DNA of 10,137 bases from an uncultured Pseudogracilibacillus sp. (GTDB lineage: Bacteria > Bacillota > Bacilli > Bacillales > Amphibacillaceae): contig CALJVC010000001.1 of NCBI GenBank assembly GCA_937974845.1, forward strand, positions 1-10,137. Reading direction: 5' to 3'. Positions 7,211-10,137 of the stretch are shown here, one piece after another. Each line of letters starts with the position of its first letter. Position 1 is the first letter of the stretch. The position numbers were made by a program, and so were the translations under genes. The notes below the pieces were generated by a model, which saw only the letters and a list, made by a program, of their open reading frames with translations, did no database searches and had not been told where the DNA came from.

Positions 7211-9057
7211 AAGCTTTTCACCTCACTTAATCTAACGAAGTAATCAATCATTTCTAAAGCATCGTAATAAAAAGCATAATCCTTTCCATTTTCAACGGGC
7301 TTACTTTTAAGTAATCGAAATCCCATACTATTTCCTCGTTCTGAAATAGGAAATTTATAAAAATATTGATCTTTTATATCATTTTTATTCTTATTTTCCT
7401 GACTTTCATGGACGGTAAAACGATTTAACAAGACCCAATCCTCTACCGCTTCTATTCCGCGATGATACACGTTCCTTAACTCTTTCCATTTCGAACGTCC
7501 AGGGCTAGAGGAATTATCTTCCTTAGACTGACTTAAGGATTCCTGTATAATCTCCATAGCATAGCAAAAGGTATCCTCATAGTTAGCAAAATGACGCCGA
7601 TCTTTACTATCTTGAATATAATAAGGGCGCATCGTTAGGCTGGGAGAATCAGGACTAGAAGAATCAGGACTGGAAGAATCAGGAGCTGTATAATATTGTT
7701 TTCGGAACTTTTCGATATTTTCAATCGCACCTCCAGCTTCGATCACTTGCCAATCAATTAAACAAGTATCGTAGCCCTCACTTGAATTATGACCATTGAC
7801 AAGATTCCAATCCTCCCGATCCCTTTGCAGACGTTTTTTACCATTGTCACATAGTTGTTCGGCTAAATTTGCACCGAGCCAGAAGGGATAACGGTGGGGA
7901 ATTATAGCTACTCCTGCACAGGCATTTAAATAATAATCCTTACCTTCAATTGGAATCGATTCTTGCTGTAAATACTGTAAATAGATTCTAGCTACTTCAA
8001 GCCCTATTACACCAAAGGTTATAAAAGATACGTCATCACCTGATAAAATCACCGGACGTAAAGGAATGATATGCTCCATTTCTCGATATAGTTGCTCATT
8101 TTTTCTTTTATCCCCGAATATGCTCTCTTCCCAAAGGGAGCGGTCATCTAGTAGGTGTCTAATTGTCTTTTTAAACGCTTTTGTATAAGCCGTATCTATA
8201 TTCTTCGTAAAATCTTCATACTCTTTAATATATTCTTCATTGTCCTTAAAGCCTTGATTAACAAAACGTTGAACCTTAATTCCCATGGCATTACCGTCTA
8301 TCGAAATAATCGATAGATAACTTTTAATGTCGGAAGAGTTGTCTTCCGAAAATATCTTTTCTAAATGATTTTGCTGTAAAAAGCTATACTGCTCTGCATT
8401 ATTCAAAAATTCATTTTCATAGATAAAACGGTTGTTATATATGTAATCTCTTGTACTAAGTCCAACCAGTTCCTTCATGATCAGTTCCTGGGCTCGAGGC
8501 TCCACATTTTTAATATCCTGCTTCGATATAAAAGATGGCTTAGGATTAGTCGGTAGACCACTGCTACTACATGCTTGTTGCACTCCCCAGGATTCTTGAA
8601 AGACCGACTGCTTACGTCGGTCCTTCTTCTCTGATAACATGCCTTTCATTTTATTGATAACGTTAGTCTTATGACCATCATTAATCGAAGGGTATAAAGT
8701 ATCCTGCGACCAGTCCATCTCTTCCTGGACTAAAAACAGTTCTAAACCAGGAAAATACCGAATAATATTGGCAGACAATTTGCGTGAAAAATCCCGCGCC
8801 TCTTCTTCCTGATTGAAAATATAGGTGGCACTACCACCACCTACAATTTTTTTCTCCGGCTTAGGAAGATCGAACCGCTCGACCTCTATAGATGAATCAA
8901 AACTATCAAATAAGGTACGAAATAACTCATGGGGATTCTCAGTAATGTCCCTGATAACATAAGAACCTCCCGTATTTTCTAACAAACGGTTCGTTCTAAA
9001 AATATAGTTTTGCTTTTGCGATACTTCATACATGACTAAAAATTTCCTTGAAGCCAC
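7207..9057 (-). CDS. cas10: Cas10, HD-less, with SGDD cyclase palm
   Basis: Large subunit of the type III complex and presumed cyclic-oligoadenylate synthase, 616 aa. The protein opens directly with palm 1: EVSQKQNYIFRTNRLLENTGGSYVI (from residue 11) matches the Cmr2-type QxxI/R/GS pattern, and IVGGGSATYIF (71-81) follows. C163 in ACSSSG is all that remains of the zinc-finger knuckle. Palm 2 has ISIDGNAMG (251-259), a metal/nucleotide strand, and ILSGDDVSF (337-345), the GGDD position with Ser for the first Gly; both aspartates remain. ACAGVAIIPHRYPF and a LAEQLCDNGKK helix follow (379-408), as in other Cas10s. A PDSSS repeat linker (459-473) leads to a helical C-terminal domain. There is no N-terminal HD nuclease. 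The GTG start has AGGAGG eight bases upstream and follows the previous stop by 24 bp. Confidence 0.92.
   Translation of the reverse strand: MASRKFLVMYEVSQKQNYIFRTNRLLENTGGSYVIRDITENPHELFRTLFDSFDSSIEVERFDLPKPEKKIVGGGSATYIFNQEEEARDFSRKLSANIIRYFPGLELFLVQEEMDWSQDTLYPSINDGHKTNVINKMKGMLSEKKDRRKQSVFQESWGVQQACSSSGLPTNPKPSFISKQDIKNVEPRAQELIMKELVGLSTRDYIYNNRFIYENEFLNNAEQYSFLQQNHLEKIFSEDNSSDIKSYLSIISIDGNAMGIKVQRFVNQGFKDNEEYIKEYEDFTKNIDTAYTKAFKKTIRHLLDDRSLWEESIFGDKRKNEQLYREMEHIIPLRPVILSGDDVSFITFGVIGLEVARIYLQYLQQESIPIEGKDYYLNACAGVAIIPHRYPFWLGANLAEQLCDNGKKRLQRDREDWNLVNGHNSSEGYDTCLIDWQVIEAGGAIENIEKFRKQYYTAPDSSSPDSSSPDSPSLTMRPYYIQDSKDRRHFANYEDTFCYAMEIIQESLSQSKEDNSSSPGRSKWKELRNVYHRGIEAVEDWVLLNRFTVHESQENKNKNDIKDQYFYKFPISERGNSMGFRLLKSKPVENGKDYAFYYDALEMIDYFVRLSEVKSL
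7646..7684. repeat. 15-bp in-frame tandem repeat in cas10
   Basis: GAATCAGGACTAGAA (7646-7660) is followed by GAATCAGGACTGGAA (7661-7675), differing at one base, and by a 9-bp partial third copy. On the coding strand this gives the PDSSS-type repeat of residues 459-473. Because the unit is a multiple of three, copy-number slippage would change linker length without breaking the frame. It lies between the cyclase palm domain and the C-terminal helical domain. Confidence 0.85.
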
Positions 9058-9081
9058 TCTACTTCCCTCCTGCTAACTCCA

Positions 9082-10137
9082 TTAGTCTTCAAAAAATATA
9101 GGCTTTATATCTTCCACAAACTTAGGCGTTCTTGCCTGAATTTTAGTATATTTTATTGGATTCTGAGCTTTTTCAGCATGATTCATACTATTCCTATATT
9201 CAACTATGCCCGAATACGCTTTAAAGGCATCCTGTTGCGACTCTACCAACCGTTTAATTGGTTCAACTAGTTGTTCATGTTTTTCAGGAACCTTGAAATA
9301 TAATTCATCTTTCGGATCTAAAATGTGTAAAATAATGCTATTAACATCATCTCTAAGGTCTCTCTCTTGTTTTTCACCTTGAGGTTTTAGATCGAAACCT
9401 TCTTTTTCTAACTTTAATATAGTCACAGAAATTATATATTCTCGAGCAAAGGTCATCGCTTGTTGATACAGGCCGTGATCGACACACCATTTTATCGTCG
9501 CCCACATATTCTTAACCTTATCATCCCCGAAGTCTGCCAATTTTGCATCTATTTCTCCTATAAGTTTAGAAAATTGTGGAAGTATATCATCGGATACTTC
9601 CTTCGCTTTTGCTAAACGATTCTTTACTTCAGGAATCACCTTGTGTATCGTCTTTCCTCTACTCGTTCCAAGAAGTTGGTTGAACTCACTCAACTTTTCA
9701 GAGAATTGTTTTATTTTTATAAAATTTTTATCTCCACCGCTTTTACCTGTTTCCTTATCGGTTAAATGATTAATTCCTTTTGGATTTCCAGTCTCTAGGA
9801 AGGATTGAACCCCAGTTGTCCATTCAAGTAAATTTAACATGGGGGTAATATCGACAAGCGGAGCCTTTCTTTCTTCAAGGGGAAGTTTATCAAGGGGACC
9901 CTTTTGGAATAGGATTTCGAAATTTCCATATAAAAGTCGTTCAATAGACGCTCCACGAATAGTTCTTGCAAAATTCGCTACAAGCAAGGCAACCACAGGA
10001 ACAAAACGAAAGCTATGCGTAATATCAAAATATAAACGATCCTTTTCGCCGACTAATTGGAAAACCTTTTCAAAAAGATCCCATTGAGCCTGTTCACTCT
10101 GGGAACTAGAATAATGGACAATTTTTAATTTATCCTT
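9082..10137 (-). CDS. csx1: CARF-HEPN effector, Csx1/TM1812 type (5' partial)
   Basis: Cyclic-oligoadenylate-activated RNase, with 351 C-terminal residues visible; the N-terminus lies beyond 10137. The frame stays open to the edge, so a GTG at 9996 is internal and not the start. Visible residues 38-47, DITHSFRFVP, are the DxTHG-type CARF signature (Ser for Gly), followed by hydrophobic ALLVANFA and LLYGNFE, as in the TM1812/Csx2 families. After a helical middle, WCVDHGLYQQAMTFAREYIISV (170-191 from the GTG) is the conserved helix of the family. EYRNSMNHAEKA near the C-terminus supplies the HEPN catalytic R-x4-H motif, encoded at 9195-9178. Known relatives dimerise, bind cOA in the CARF groove and cut single-stranded RNA non-specifically. 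The gene ends TAA, 24 bp before cas10, so it belongs to the same operon. Which cOA ring size it reads cannot be told. Confidence 0.9.
   Translation of the reverse strand, partial: KDKLKIVHYSSSQSEQAQWDLFEKVFQLVGEKDRLYFDITHSFRFVPVVALLVANFARTIRGASIERLLYGNFEILFQKGPLDKLPLEERKAPLVDITPMLNLLEWTTGVQSFLETGNPKGINHLTDKETGKSGGDKNFIKIKQFSEKLSEFNQLLGTSRGKTIHKVIPEVKNRLAKAKEVSDDILPQFSKLIGEIDAKLADFGDDKVKNMWATIKWCVDHGLYQQAMTFAREYIISVTILKLEKEGFDLKPQGEKQERDLRDDVNSIILHILDPKDELYFKVPEKHEQLVEPIKRLVESQQDAFKAYSGIVEYRNSMNHAEKAQNPIKYTKIQARTPKFVEDIKPIFFED

Noticed and set aside
9994..9996. GTG as the start of the CARF-HEPN gene
   Set aside because: The frame continues open to the window edge, and the conserved DITHSFRFVP motif lies just upstream of this GTG, so it is internal.
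9839..10087. Plus-strand open frame of 82 codons
   Set aside because: It is antisense to the DITHSFR CARF motif of the partial CARF-HEPN gene and looks like a shadow.
1..10137. Type III-A, III-B or III-E assignment
   Set aside because: No Csm2/Csm4/Csm5 or Cmr1/Cmr3/Cmr5 style genes are present, and a separate Cas10 rules out III-E. The fusions plus Csx19 fit III-D2/III-Dv.

Overview
The window holds almost the whole of a type III CRISPR-Cas effector operon and the leader-proximal end of the CRISPR array that follows it. All seven genes and the array read on the minus strand, so transcription runs from high to low coordinates. The DNA is AT-rich by eye, intergenic gaps are tiny or negative, and most genes have strong purine-rich Shine-Dalgarno sites (AGGAGG, GGAGGT, GGAGGG), with GTG and TTG starts in use. 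This suggests a low-GC Gram-positive bacterium (Bacillota, probably Bacillales). No gene here fixes the species.

Layout in transcription order: (1) 10137-9082, a CARF-HEPN effector of the Csx1/TM1812 (DxTHG) type, cut by the window edge at its N-terminus. (2) 9057-7207, a short Cas10 with two palm domains, an SGDD cyclase motif and no HD nuclease domain. (3) 7210-4931, a large fusion read as Cas7-Cas5(Csx10-like)-Cas11. (4) 4925-3615, a tandem double Cas7 (Cas7-2x). (5) 3622-3197, Csx19. (6) 3207-1426, a TIGR03986-type RAMP with a large insertion (Cas7-insertion). (7) 1400-222, a CARF-domain protein with a probable C-terminal RelE-like mRNA interferase domain (Cami1-like). (8) A roughly 190-bp leader with a perfect 12-bp inverted repeat, then one CRISPR repeat at 34-2. 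The array continues off the left edge.

Cas10, Cas7-Cas5-Cas11, Cas7-2x, Csx19 and Cas7-insertion are the subunits known from type III-D2/III-Dv, described in Synechocystis as an apparent intermediate between multi-subunit type III complexes and the single-protein III-E effector. The inferred scheme is as follows. A crRNA-loaded complex built from the fused subunits recognises target RNA and probably cuts it at the Cas7 sites that keep an aspartate. The Cas10 palm domain makes cyclic oligoadenylate. The two CARF proteins flanking the core genes sense that signal, one as a HEPN RNase and the other probably as a RelE-type translation inhibitor. Because Cas10 lacks HD, immunity would rest on target-RNA cleavage and second-messenger signalling rather than Cas10 DNase activity.

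No cas6, cas1 or cas2 is present in the window, and the repeat is of the type I-C class (starts GTCGC, ends GTGGATTGAAAT). The system may therefore borrow crRNAs or adaptation machinery from a type I-C locus elsewhere. The most notable points are the probable CARF-RelE effector in a III-Dv operon, the HD-less Cas10, the loss of the expected aspartate in one of four Cas7 domains, and the mismatch between repeat class and effector type.
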